Shown here: in pieces, positions 52,629-60,975 of the stretch
Position numbering within the stretch: position 1 is the stretch's first letter
Layout of the letters: each line of letters begins with the position of its first letter
Origin: Halanaeroarchaeum sulfurireducens
GTDB taxonomy: Archaea > Halobacteriota > Halobacteria > Halobacteriales > Halobacteriaceae
Reading direction: 5' to 3'
DNA length: 64,000 nucleotides
Assembly (NCBI RefSeq): GCF_001011115.1
Contig: NZ_CP008874.1
Location: forward strand, 620,001 to 684,000
The notes under the pieces: model-generated
Seen by the model: only the letters and a program-made list of their open reading frames with translations
Databases searched by the model: none
Told to the model about the DNA's origin: nothing
Made by a program: the position numbers and the translations under genes

Positions 52629-54942
52629 GGGCCTTCGGGACCGCGCCTCGCTCACTCGACGGACATTGCTGAAAGCCGGGGGAGCGGCGGCGGGCGCGGC
52701 TGCTCTCGGTGGCTGTCTCTCCTCGTCCGAGGACGGGGAAGATCAGGTCAGCGGAGAGGTTTTGACCGCATTCGGGAACTGCTGGATGTGTTCGCACAAC
52801 TGCGGACAGAAAGCCTACGTCAGGGAGGATTCCTCGGGAAAGAAGACCGTGGTCAACCTCACGGGCGTGGACGGCCACCCGCGGGGCAGTGCCGGCGAGG
52901 GTACCGAGGGAACCCTCTGCCCGAAGGGGTTGGGACAACTCGACAAGACCCACGACCCCAAACGCATCCAGGAACCGCACATCCGCAAGAACGGCGAACT
53001 GCAGAAGGTGGAGTGGGAGGAGGCGTTCCAGTACACCGCCGAACGTCTCGCGACGTTCAAAGAGGAAAACGGGTCCGAGACGTTCCTCGATGCCACGAGC
53101 TGGGCCGAGACGTCGATCTTCTCGACGGTCTGGCGTGAGCTCTACGGGACTCCCGAACGGATCAGTCGTGGTATCCACGTCTGTGCGGGTCCGACGTTCG
53201 TTTCCGGCGGCATGATGGGCGTGGGGTCCAACAACCGTGTCCCCGACTATCAGAACTCGGAGTATATCATCGCCTGGGGCCGGAACCAGCTCAACTCCTT
53301 CGCCGGTCAGTTCGAGGCCAAGGGAACGCTGGAGGCCATCGAGAAGAACGGCGCGACGCTGGTGACCATCGACCCGCAGCACACGATCACCGCCGAGAAG
53401 TCGGACAAATGGCTTCCGATCAAGCCCCGAACCGACGGCGCGCTGGCGCTGGCGATGGCCAACGTCATCATCGAGGAGGACCGCTACGACGAGGACTTCG
53501 TCGAGAACTACACGCACGGATTCGACGCCTACGCGGAGGCCGCAGCGGATATGCCGCCCGAGCGGGCGGCGGACATCACGGGCCTCGACGCCGAGGACAT
53601 CCGCAAGGTGGCCCGAGGATTCGCCGAGGCCGCCCCGCAAGCCGGCATCTCCGTCTGGACCGGCACCGCACAGGTGGGCAACGGCTGGAAGGCGACCCAG
53701 AACATCACCGCCCTCAACGGGCTCGTGGGCAACATCGATCGTCCTGGCGGACTCCGTCTCTGGAAGTACGCCTCCACCGCGTCGTTCGGCGAGGTCTGCG
53801 AGCAGGACTACACGAACCGGGCGGAGTTCAAAGAACCCGCCATCAACAAGTACGACGAGTACTCGGACTACCCGGTCCGGCACATCACCGGTATCGCACA
53901 CAACCTCGTGCCGGAGATGGTCGAAAACGGACACATCAACGGCATCGTCGTTCACCACGACGACCCCCTCAAGGACGGCAACGCCGACGCGTGGGTCGAG
54001 GCTCTCGACGCGATGGATCTCGTTCTCTCGATCGACGCCTACTGGAACGGCGTCTCCCGGAACGCCGACATCGTTCTCCCCGAAGCGACCCAGCTCGAGA
54101 AGGACACCCTCGGGACCGGTAACTGGAGCGCGTATCCCAAGCACACGTGGGTCACCGGCTCGAAGGCCGCCGTCGACCCGCAGTGGAACACCAAACCGGA
54201 CTTCGACATCCTCGTCGGTATCGCCGACGCGATGGCCGAGGAGACCGGCAACGACGACTGGACGGTCTTCGAGCAGTGGGACACCCACGAGGACTTCATC
54301 GACGACGAACTCTCGGCCATCGATTTGACCCTCGAGGACATCGACAGCGGCGAGGTCAATTACGAACTCGTCGACGAGTTCGAGTACGAGAGTTGGGAGG
54401 GCGACGACCACTACACGTTCAATTTCGATCTGGACCAGGTCCCGCCCTTCGCGCAAGCGGCAGAGGAGGCTGACATGGACACGGCGCCCGAGTGGATTCC
54501 GCCGGGTACCTACGGCGACGAACTTAGCGAGGACTACCCGCTCGAGTTCTACGACGTCCGTTCGGTCTTCTTCTCGCACGCCAGCAATCAGCCCCAGGAG
54601 CGCTTGCGCGACCAGTTCGCGAAGCGAAACGAACTCGCCGACGAGGACTATCGGGGCAACTACCTCCACATCAACCCGGAGGACGCCGACAAGCGCGGCA
54701 TCTCCTCGGGCGATATGGTGACCGTCGAATCAGAGACCGGCAGCGGTGAACTCATGGCGGTCGTCTCCGAGCGCGCCCGACCCGGTTTCGTCACCGCCGA
54801 GTACGGCTTCGGCGAGACCTCGGCGACGCCCGACGGAGAGGGCATGAACACGATGACACTTCATCACAAACAGATGGATCCGATCACGGGACAGGTGGAC
54901 AGGCACATCGCCGTCGAAGTAACGTCGTCGGGGGGTGACTGA
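52621..54942 (+). CDS. psrA: molybdopterin oxidoreductase catalytic subunit, Psr/Phs (polysulfide/thiosulfate reductase) type
   Basis: The protein (773 aa) is in the DMSO reductase superfamily. A Tat signal (LTRRTLLKAG near residues 11-20) and lipobox-like LGGC at 32 indicate export. The [4Fe-4S] ligands are C54, C57, C61 and C100, in CWMCSHNCGQKAYV and CPKGLGQLD. The molybdenum ligand is likely C188 in HVCAGPTFVSGG. Further MGD-binding segments are GRNQLNSFAGQF and TVESETGSGELMAVVSERAR near the end. The substrate is probably polysulfide, sulfur or thiosulfate, inferred from the neighbouring rhodanese. Arsenate or tetrathionate reductase types remain possible. Confidence 0.85.
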   Translation: MSKGLRDRASLTRRTLLKAGGAAAGAAALGGCLSSSEDGEDQVSGEVLTAFGNCWMCSHNCGQKAYVREDSSGKKTVVNLTGVDGHPRGSAGEGTEGTLCPKGLGQLDKTHDPKRIQEPHIRKNGELQKVEWEEAFQYTAERLATFKEENGSETFLDATSWAETSIFSTVWRELYGTPERISRGIHVCAGPTFVSGGMMGVGSNNRVPDYQNSEYIIAWGRNQLNSFAGQFEAKGTLEAIEKNGATLVTIDPQHTITAEKSDKWLPIKPRTDGALALAMANVIIEEDRYDEDFVENYTHGFDAYAEAAADMPPERAADITGLDAEDIRKVARGFAEAAPQAGISVWTGTAQVGNGWKATQNITALNGLVGNIDRPGGLRLWKYASTASFGEVCEQDYTNRAEFKEPAINKYDEYSDYPVRHITGIAHNLVPEMVENGHINGIVVHHDDPLKDGNADAWVEALDAMDLVLSIDAYWNGVSRNADIVLPEATQLEKDTLGTGNWSAYPKHTWVTGSKAAVDPQWNTKPDFDILVGIADAMAEETGNDDWTVFEQWDTHEDFIDDELSAIDLTLEDIDSGEVNYELVDEFEYESWEGDDHYTFNFDLDQVPPFAQAAEEADMDTAPEWIPPGTYGDELSEDYPLEFYDVRSVFFSHASNQPQERLRDQFAKRNELADEDYRGNYLHINPEDADKRGISSGDMVTVESETGSGELMAVVSERARPGFVTAEYGFGETSATPDGEGMNTMTLHHKQMDPITGQVDRHIAVEVTSSGGD

Positions 54943-54944
54943 CG

Positions 54945-55601
54945 ATGGCCGCCGACACCGACCACTGGGTCTTCTACTTCGACCCGAACCGATGTATCGG
55001 CTGTCACGCGTGTACGGTCTCGTGCAAACAGTATCACGGCCGTGGCTCGGACGCCGACGACTGGCGGACTGTGACCCACCACGAGGAAGGGACATACCCG
55101 GACGTCAACGACGTCCCCATCTCGATGTCCTGCATGCACTGTCACGACGCACCGTGTGAGAAGGTGTGTCCGACCAACGCGATCGAGAAGCGCGAGTCGG
55201 ACGGCATCGTGACGATCGATCGCGAGAAATGTATCGGCTGCAAGTACTGCGGCTGGGCCTGTCCGTTCGGGGCACCGACCTACGGCGACGAGGGGCTCAT
55301 GTCGAAGTGTAACATGTGTCTCGGGCAAGGGCCTGGCGCCGGTGCCGACGCGGACTCGACGGCGAAACACAAACAGGACGGACAGGCGGCCGTCCAGCCG
55401 AACTGCGTCTCCGACTGTGTCGGAGGGGCCATCAAGGCCGGGCCACAGAGCGAGGTCATCCGTGAGGCGTCGGAGGCCGCTGCCAACCGCTTCAAGTCCG
55501 ACAACGGTCGCGTCATCGTCGAACCGTTCGCCGAGGGCAGTGCTGCCGTCGATAGCACTGGCTCGAGCGACATCATCACGCCGTTCAACGCAGGGGACTG
55601 A
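54945..55601 (+). CDS. psrB: electron-transfer iron-sulfur subunit (PsrB/DmsB type)
   Basis: This 218-residue protein has four cysteine clusters: CIGCHACTVSCKQYHG, CMHCHDAPCEKVCPTNAI, CIGCKYCGWACPFGAP, and CNMCLGQ with a later cysteine in NCVSDCVGG. These can bind four [4Fe-4S] clusters passing electrons from the membrane subunit to PsrA. No signal is present; such subunits ride out with PsrA. It starts two bases after the psrA stop and ends two bases before psrC. Confidence 0.94.
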   Translation: MAADTDHWVFYFDPNRCIGCHACTVSCKQYHGRGSDADDWRTVTHHEEGTYPDVNDVPISMSCMHCHDAPCEKVCPTNAIEKRESDGIVTIDREKCIGCKYCGWACPFGAPTYGDEGLMSKCNMCLGQGPGAGADADSTAKHKQDGQAAVQPNCVSDCVGGAIKAGPQSEVIREASEAAANRFKSDNGRVIVEPFAEGSAAVDSTGSSDIITPFNAGD

Positions 55602-55603
55602 GA

Positions 55604-56749
55604 ATGAGTGTGACAGGTGGTGCAGCAGGGTGGCTGTGGCTGGACTCCCCGCACTGGGCGGAGTTCATCGCCACGTACCTGTTCCTGGGTGGCGTGAGCG
55701 GCGGCGCGTACCTCACGTCGACGTGGGCGAGCCTGATGAAGCACCTGATGGACGAGCAGAACTGGCTGAGTCGGGTGCTGTTGGCCCGTTCGGACGATCC
55801 CGAGCACCGGTTTTCGTGTTCGGAGACGGCCCGCTGGGGGTCGCTGATAGCGGTGTTGGGCATCGCGGTCGGTGGGTTAGCGTTGCTCTCACACCTGGGT
55901 GCGCCGATACGCGCGTTGACGTTCCCGGTGTTGTTCACGAACTTCGGCTCGTGGCTGGTGATCGGGACGTGGGTAATCGTGCTGTTCTCGGTGTGGGCAG
56001 TCCTGGAGACCTTGTGGTTGCACTTCGGCGCGGACCTGCAGGGAACGTCGGGGCTTAGTCTGTTCCCGCGGAAGATCCTGTCCTGGATCGACGGCGTGAT
56101 GCCGTGGCGGACGGATCGGGGCATCACGTGGTTGATCGACACGATCGCGGACGCGACGCGGCCGCCGAGTCGGCTGTGGGGCGGCCTTCGAATCATCGGC
56201 GGGGTGCTGTCGGTAACGCTGGTGGTGTACACGGCGATGCTGCTGAGCGACGTGACGGTGGTACAGTTCTGGACGCGGCCGTACCTGCCCTTTATCTTCC
56301 TGATGAGCGGCGTGTCGACGGGAATTTCGGCGGCGCTGCTGGGAACGGTGCTGAGCGGCGGCGCGCTCACCCGCACCAACCATCGGTTCTGCCTGACCGA
56401 CGACGCGATAATCGTGGTGGAGCTGGTGGGGATCGGGCTGCTGTTATCCTTCCTTTCGAGTTCGCCGAACATGGGCGCGCAGGCGAGCCTGACGGCGCTG
56501 TTCGACACCTACCAGTTGCTGTTCGTGGGCGGGGTGCTGGCGTTCGGGACGATAATCCCGGTAATCCTGTCGCTGACGATAACGGTCCTCCACGAGTTCA
56601 CGCACTTCGAGGAGAATCCGATGGGTGCTCGCCTGCTGACGGGCGGGTACGCGACGAAGTACGTGCTGGTGTTGATCGGCGGATTCCTGCTACGCTACGT
56701 GGTGTTGATGGCTGCGGTAAAGAGTCCGCTCGCGGTTCCGGGGCTGTAA
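55604..56749 (+). CDS. psrC: NrfD/PsrC-type membrane anchor subunit
   Basis: The protein (381 aa) has eight or more membrane helices and the NrfD family start (AEFIATYLFLGGVSGGAYLT). SHLGAPIRALTFPVLFTNFGS and WLVIGTWVIVLFSVWA match the quinone-binding region of relatives. It should oxidise menaquinol and pass electrons to PsrB. The DNA is rich in CTG and GTG codons, with no obvious sign of foreign composition. Confidence 0.93.
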   Translation: MSVTGGAAGWLWLDSPHWAEFIATYLFLGGVSGGAYLTSTWASLMKHLMDEQNWLSRVLLARSDDPEHRFSCSETARWGSLIAVLGIAVGGLALLSHLGAPIRALTFPVLFTNFGSWLVIGTWVIVLFSVWAVLETLWLHFGADLQGTSGLSLFPRKILSWIDGVMPWRTDRGITWLIDTIADATRPPSRLWGGLRIIGGVLSVTLVVYTAMLLSDVTVVQFWTRPYLPFIFLMSGVSTGISAALLGTVLSGGALTRTNHRFCLTDDAIIVVELVGIGLLLSFLSSSPNMGAQASLTALFDTYQLLFVGGVLAFGTIIPVILSLTITVLHEFTHFEENPMGARLLTGGYATKYVLVLIGGFLLRYVVLMAAVKSPLAVPGL

Positions 56750-56752
56750 GAC

Positions 56753-57388
56753 ATGGACGATCAATCCCGATCGGCGTGGTCCGAGGCGCTGATCGTGCTC
56801 TCGAACTGCCTCCGCCAGCCCGATTCGGGAATGCGGGATGCGATCGTTTCGGGGCGGGGACGGGAGACGATAGTCGAGACCCTCGAACGGGTCGGCGTCG
56901 ACGTCCCGACGCCCCCATCGGTGACGGAGTGTGATCTGACGGAGGCCTACGAGGCGCTGTTCGGTGCCTTCGTGACCCCGTTCGCTCCGCCGGCCGCCTC
57001 CCCGTACAAGGAGTGGTACGAGGGTAGAGAGGGATTGATGGGCGGACCGCCCGCGTCGGCGATGGAGCGGCGGTACGATGCTCTAGACGTCGACATTCCG
57101 CCGTCGTATCCGCCGGATCACGTGGCGCTCGAACTGGAGTACGCCAGCCTCCTGCTGGAGGCGGGCGAACTGGACGAGGCGGCGGCGTTCGTCGAGGAGG
57201 AACTGGACTGGATCGACGCGTTCGCGGAACTGGTCGACGAGGCGTCGGCCGATGCCCCGTTCCACCGGTGGTGTGTGGACGTGCTGACGAGAACCGTCGC
57301 GGATCTCAGAGGGGAGCTGGACGTGCCGGCACCGTCCCAGGAACGCATCGATCGAATGGCAGAACGCGGGAGACAGAACGCGGAGTAA
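56753..57388 (+). CDS. TorD/DmsD family chaperone for the molybdoenzyme
   Basis: The 211-residue protein resembles TorD/DmsD-type chaperones in size and helical pattern. EAYEALFGAFVTPFAPPAAS, PPDHVALELEYASLLLEAGE and FAELVDEASADAPFHRWCVD match the P-P-D-H/L-E-Y-segment of this family. It probably binds PsrA before cofactor insertion and Tat export. It is the fourth gene of the psr operon, starting three bases after psrC. Confidence 0.85.
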   Translation: MDDQSRSAWSEALIVLSNCLRQPDSGMRDAIVSGRGRETIVETLERVGVDVPTPPSVTECDLTEAYEALFGAFVTPFAPPAASPYKEWYEGREGLMGGPPASAMERRYDALDVDIPPSYPPDHVALELEYASLLLEAGELDEAAAFVEEELDWIDAFAELVDEASADAPFHRWCVDVLTRTVADLRGELDVPAPSQERIDRMAERGRQNAE

Positions 57389-57395
57389 TCTGCAA

Positions 57396-58001
57396 ATGGG
57401 GGAGGACAGGGAGGACGTCCGGTTCGACCGATGGGGGTACCGACTGGAGTACCGTGTGCAGGCCCCCGAGGCGTGTCCGGTCCGTCGGCTGGACGCCGAG
57501 GTGACGGACGTGACGGTGTTCTGGGGCGACGGGACGGTGAACTGCGATTTCGTGACGCGATCGGACGACGGCGAGATATCGGTACGACACTACTGTCATT
57601 CGAACGGCGAGGAGTGTCCCTGTTCTGCCGTCTTCGAGAACGGGGCGATCCCCCGCGTCAGTCCGGTGAGAGACGAATCGGCGGACGAGCTATTGATCAC
57701 GACCTACGTGGGAACACCTACCACGGCAGAGTCGATAACGGCGTCGTTACACGAGGTGTCGTCGTCCGTCGAGGTCGTGGACTATCGGGAGATCGGGCCG
57801 GATGCCGAGTGGTCTGCGCGCGTCGATCTCTCGGCGCTGACGGACAAACAGCGCGAGGCGATTCGCACGGCGATGTACGAGGGCTACTACGAGACGCCCA
57901 GCGAGACGACCATCGAGTCGCTGGCGTCGCTCGTGGGGATCTCCAGTTCCGCGTTCGCGACGCGTCTCAGGAACGCCAGTACTCGGCTGAGTGGTTATTG
58001 A
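57396..58001 (+). CDS. second HTH-10 (bacterio-opsin-activator-like) regulator
   Basis: The 201-residue protein has an N-terminal domain with cysteines (HYCHSNGEECPCSAVFENG) and a C-terminal HTH-10 domain (LTDKQREAIRTAMYEGYYET and SLASLVGISSSAFATRLRNA). It is the last gene of the psr operon, eight bases after the chaperone gene, and may provide feedback. Its 3' end overlaps the convergent Cdc48 N-domain gene by 35 bases, so the island joins exactly at its end. Confidence 0.88.
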   Translation: MGEDREDVRFDRWGYRLEYRVQAPEACPVRRLDAEVTDVTVFWGDGTVNCDFVTRSDDGEISVRHYCHSNGEECPCSAVFENGAIPRVSPVRDESADELLITTYVGTPTTAESITASLHEVSSSVEVVDYREIGPDAEWSARVDLSALTDKQREAIRTAMYEGYYETPSETTIESLASLVGISSSAFATRLRNASTRLSGY

Positions 58002-58482
58002 ACTGGATGTATGTTGCGTCAGTTACCACAACATGGCTTTCGGGTCTTGTTTTAACAACGTGTATAGGGAACGCTTGTCCCGTTTCTAAGTTGGTGTCCA
58101 CAAACACAGTTTTTCCTGATTCCACAGCCTGACCCGCTAAATTGGATCGGAAATACTCATCAGCATTTCCACGAAAGTTAAGATTCTCCGAAATGGCAAT
58201 AGTGATTGATTCTGCTGGTTGGATGTTAGCAGTGAAGATCTCTACCTTTTCATCAATTGATGAATTTAGAGACTTTCGTGTTTGGCCATCTATTCTAATG
58301 ATATTCCGATCTTTGTCCTCCGGATATCCCGGCCAGACCCTCAAGACATCGCTATCATGATTACTTTCAAGAGAAATATAATTTCCATCATCTAAGTTTA
58401 ATTCATCCATCACAGATGTGTCAATAGCAGCGATCCCATTATTAGCGTATTTTTGATTTAATGGCTTGACAGTTAGTTCCAT
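57967..58482 (-). CDS. stand-alone Cdc48/VAT N-terminal domain protein
   Basis: The protein (171 aa) aligns by eye with the N-terminal part of archaeal Cdc48/VAT: MELTVKPLNQKYANNGIAAI, RVWPGYPEDKDRNIIRIDGQ and FRGNADEYFRSNLAGQAVES, ending near the typical VVVTDATYIQF segment. It contains the double-psi barrel and second N subdomain (substrate/cofactor binding) but no AAA+ ATPase domains. It ends where the ATPase would begin. It could be an adaptor or competitor of Cdc48, or a truncation. DNA is AT-rich. It follows the 277-residue gene by 42 bases on the same strand. Confidence 0.8.
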   Translation of the reverse strand: MELTVKPLNQKYANNGIAAIDTSVMDELNLDDGNYISLESNHDSDVLRVWPGYPEDKDRNIIRIDGQTRKSLNSSIDEKVEIFTANIQPAESITIAISENLNFRGNADEYFRSNLAGQAVESGKTVFVDTNLETGQAFPIHVVKTRPESHVVVTDATYIQFNNHSAEYWRS

Positions 58483-58524
58483 ATGAGTTTGTATGTATTT
58501 TCGACTTCGTCAGTGAGAACTGTG

Positions 58525-59358
58525 CTACGCTAAGCTCTTGATCTCGTTAACGATCTTCATTACCTCCTTATCATCCTTATCGCTGATGTCAAGACCGATG
58601 TTGAGCGTGAGATCATTTGATCGCAGTTCTGCTATGATCTGAGCGGTTCCATCGTTGGCAACTTTGCCGCCACTGTCTACCTTGGATTCTGCGCCACTGT
58701 CTATGGTAACACTGTCACCAGTAACATTGTCCGGGTGACCTTCGCTGGAAACCTTCGATTCTGGCGCAATAGACGTTTTTTCCGGCAATTCATATTTGCT
58801 CGCCAGTTTCTTCGCGAAGTCATCATAATCGTCAGAAACAACGAGTCTTGTGGGGTAATTATGCCTACCAACCTTTCTATTTCCCAGTCCAGCGGCCTGT
58901 GCAGTCTTCAATAGAAGGTTGATTTCTCTGCTCTCAGGATCTCCCTCGAGATACGTATTTACGCCTTCTATCATCTCGTCGATGCTGATTGCACGCTCAC
59001 CGTTAATGTCCACAATACGATCTTCGAGATGGGCTGAAAGAAGGCCGATTCTGTACGGTTCGTATGACTCAATTGCTCGTCGGAATGTATTCTTGACGCC
59101 CGGTTCCTCTATTGAATCGGCCTGCCAAAGCGGGAATCCATAATCCGACAAGGAGACGCGTGGGGTTTTGGAGTTTCCTTCTTCCAGTTCAAGGAAACCA
59201 AGTGTCGAACCGAAATCAGTGGCAGCCGATATCTGACGTCGGTCTAACTCCATCTCATCGTATAGTTGGCTCCTTTTGACGGTTCGACTGTTCAACTGCG
59301 TACACACGGCGTACAGGTCCTCGGGTTTCGCTCTACTCGGAAGTTGGACTTCGGTCAT
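58525..59358 (-). CDS. uncharacterised 277-residue protein, partner gene of the Cdc48 N-domain protein
   Basis: The protein starts MTEVQLPSRAKPEDLYAVCT. The N-terminal 60 residues look like a winged-helix domain (LYDEMELDRRQISAATDFGS). A helical middle segment (KNTFRRAIESYEPYRIGLLS) and a poorly conserved polar linker (about 190-235) follow. The end, AELRSNDLTLNIGLDISDKD and MKIVNEIKSL, resembles the last part of DUF5343-like proteins seen in many accessory loci. No enzyme motif is evident. An AT-rich promoter lies upstream (59401-59412, minus strand). Confidence 0.7.
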   Translation of the reverse strand: MTEVQLPSRAKPEDLYAVCTQLNSRTVKRSQLYDEMELDRRQISAATDFGSTLGFLELEEGNSKTPRVSLSDYGFPLWQADSIEEPGVKNTFRRAIESYEPYRIGLLSAHLEDRIVDINGERAISIDEMIEGVNTYLEGDPESREINLLLKTAQAAGLGNRKVGRHNYPTRLVVSDDYDDFAKKLASKYELPEKTSIAPESKVSSEGHPDNVTGDSVTIDSGAESKVDSGGKVANDGTAQIIAELRSNDLTLNIGLDISDKDDKEVMKIVNEIKSLA

Positions 59359-59517
59359 GCTAACACAATGAGTGGGGTGTCACAAAAAACTTGCGCGCCA
59401 AAGAATTTATTTCATTGATTGGAAAACAAAATAATATGTGCTACCACGGAATGTGCGCCAAGTATGGGAATAGTGTCCCGGAAAACAGTCGAGAACGCCG
59501 TTCGGTGTGTTCTTTTC

Positions 59518-59562
59518 TAAAGGTTGTTTGGAAACCCTTTAGACGGAACTTTTAGGTCCGTA
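59518..59562. repeat. pair of inverted repeats
   Basis: CTAAAGG ... CCTTTAG (59518-59524 with 59537-59543) and ACGGA ... TCCGT (59544-59548 with 59558-59562), almost back to back. They may be a terminator or the ends of a lost element. They do not flank an open gene. Confidence 0.5.
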
Positions 59563-59604
59563 TTAGGCGTTAGTGATATCTCGCTCCAGTCCCTAACCAC
59601 CTCT

Positions 59605-59814
59605 TCAGTCAAAGTCGATGGTTCCCATTCGCTCTGACTCTGTCCGGACCGGGACCGTTCGCAGTGGTATTTGCCGGTCGTCGTTAAGGATCATACCGAT
59701 TCCAGCACGTTTCACATTTACTTTCCATGTTCCACGTCCCCGGGCACGAGACTTTTGCCAGGTCTTGACAGACCCATCCGCAGCACCAACGTCAGGGATC
59801 GGAGAACACCATTC
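59605..59814 (-). pseudogene. start-less ORF fragment (possible gene remnant)
   Basis: The minus strand is open for 69 codons and ends with a stop at 59605-59607. No start codon is placed at its beginning, which follows an in-frame TAA. The translation has protein-like character (EWCSPIPDVGAADGSVKTWQ, GTWKVNVKRAGIGMILNDDR, TESERMGTIDFD). It may be the 3' end of a gene cut by rearrangement. No family is recognised. Confidence 0.3.
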
Positions 59815-59820
59815 TTAATC
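59812..59820 (+). promoter_or_regulatory. TATA box of egsA
   Basis: TTCTTAATC lies about 45 bases upstream of ATG 59862. Confidence 0.45.
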
Positions 59821-59861
59821 GTTGGGCAACACCTATCAGTGTCCTCTAGAAACCCACGTGC

Positions 59862-60920
59862 ATGTTCGAGAAATCGACGTGGATCCGCCTGCCGCGAAAC
59901 GTCGTGATGGGCCACGACGTCCTCGCGGACGTGGGTGCGGTGATTGCGGACACCCACCTCACGGGGCGCCCGCTCATCGTCACGAGCCCGACGCCGAAGT
60001 CGGTCGCCGGCGAACCGATCGTCGACCAGCTGGAGGCGGACGGTCTCGACCCCCTGTTGACCATCGTCGAGACGGCGAATTTCCAGGCTGTCGAACGGGT
60101 CATCGAGACGGCCCGCTCGGCGGACGTCTCGTATCTATTGGGCGTGGGCGGCGGCAAGGCCATCGACATCGCGAAGATGGCCGCCGACGACCTCGGCGTG
60201 GACTTCATCTCCGTTCCCACCGCCGCGAGCCACGACGGGATCGTGAGCGGGCGGGGCTCGGTCCCGGATGGCGACACCCGTCACAGCGTTGCCGCCGCCC
60301 CACCCATTGCCGTCATCGCCGATACGAACGTCATCGCTGAGGCTCCCTGGGAGTTGACCACGGCCGGCTGTGCGGACATCATCAGCAACTACACCGCCGT
60401 GAAGGACTGGCAACTCGCGAATCGGCTGCAGAACGTGGAGTACTCCGAGTACGCCGGCGCGCTCTCGCAGATGACCGCGGAGATGCTCGTCGACAGAGCC
60501 GATTCCATCAAACCGGGCCTCGAGGAGTCCGCGTGGCTCGTGGTCAAGGCGTTGGTCTCCTCGGGAGTCGCGATGAGCATCGCCGGCTCTTCGCGACCGG
60601 CCAGCGGGGCCGAACATCTCTTCAGTCATCAGCTCGATCGCATCGCCCCTGGGGCGGCCCTCCACGGCCACCAGGTCGGCGTGGGGGCCATCATGATCGA
60701 GTACCTCCACAGCGGCGAAAAGGGGGCGTGGCACGACGTCCGGGACGCCCTCGAACGTATCGACGCTCCCACCACAGCCGACGAACTCGGCGTTTCTGCG
60801 GAGGACGTCGTCGACGCGCTCACCTCGGCACACGAGATTCGGGACCGGTACACCATCCTCGGCGGTGGTATTAGCGAGGAAGCCGCCATCCAGGTGGCGA
60901 CCACGACCGGCGTCATCTGA
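59862..60920 (+). CDS. egsA: sn-glycerol-1-phosphate dehydrogenase
   Basis: The 352-residue enzyme makes the archaeal glycerol-1-phosphate backbone of membrane lipids from DHAP, using NAD(P)H. It has LLGVGGGKAIDIAKMAADDL in the Rossmann part and ISVPTAASHDGIVSGRGSVP. The metal-binding segments are ELTTAGCADIISNYTAVKDW and SGAEHLFSHQLDRIAPGAAL with HGHQVGVGA. Length is standard. ATG 59862 begins the protein. Its presence alone marks the organism as archaeal. Confidence 0.96.
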   Translation: MFEKSTWIRLPRNVVMGHDVLADVGAVIADTHLTGRPLIVTSPTPKSVAGEPIVDQLEADGLDPLLTIVETANFQAVERVIETARSADVSYLLGVGGGKAIDIAKMAADDLGVDFISVPTAASHDGIVSGRGSVPDGDTRHSVAAAPPIAVIADTNVIAEAPWELTTAGCADIISNYTAVKDWQLANRLQNVEYSEYAGALSQMTAEMLVDRADSIKPGLEESAWLVVKALVSSGVAMSIAGSSRPASGAEHLFSHQLDRIAPGAALHGHQVGVGAIMIEYLHSGEKGAWHDVRDALERIDAPTTADELGVSAEDVVDALTSAHEIRDRYTILGGGISEEAAIQVATTTGVI

Positions 60921-60975
60921 GACCGACCAACGTCGGCGGACCGCCAACCGGGCGTGGTCGGCACAGGAGACCGTC

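Larger units (their letters stand above)
59359..59861. other. 503-bp region without an intact gene
   Basis: It holds, from left to right, the AT-rich promoter of the minus-strand module (TATA-like AAATAAATTCTT, minus strand, at 59401-59412), two hairpins at 59518-59562, and a start-less open stretch on the minus strand (59605-59814). The egsA promoter follows (TTCTTAATC at 59812-59820). Short plus-strand ORFs here are not convincing. Confidence 0.6.

Noticed and set aside
52513-54669. 718-codon open frame on the minus strand opposite psrA
   Set aside because: It is antisense to a clear molybdoenzyme gene. The composition reflects the high-GC codon pattern of the other strand, and no motif is present.
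52621-57388. Respiratory arsenate reductase (ArrAB-type) instead of Psr
   Set aside because: The arsenic genes are about 4 kb away and contain the cytoplasmic ArsC system. The rhodanese neighbour with the same promoter favours a sulfur substrate. It is not excluded, only less likely.
59618-59907. Small plus-strand ORFs upstream of egsA
   Set aside because: They overlap each other and the egsA start, and their composition is not protein-like.
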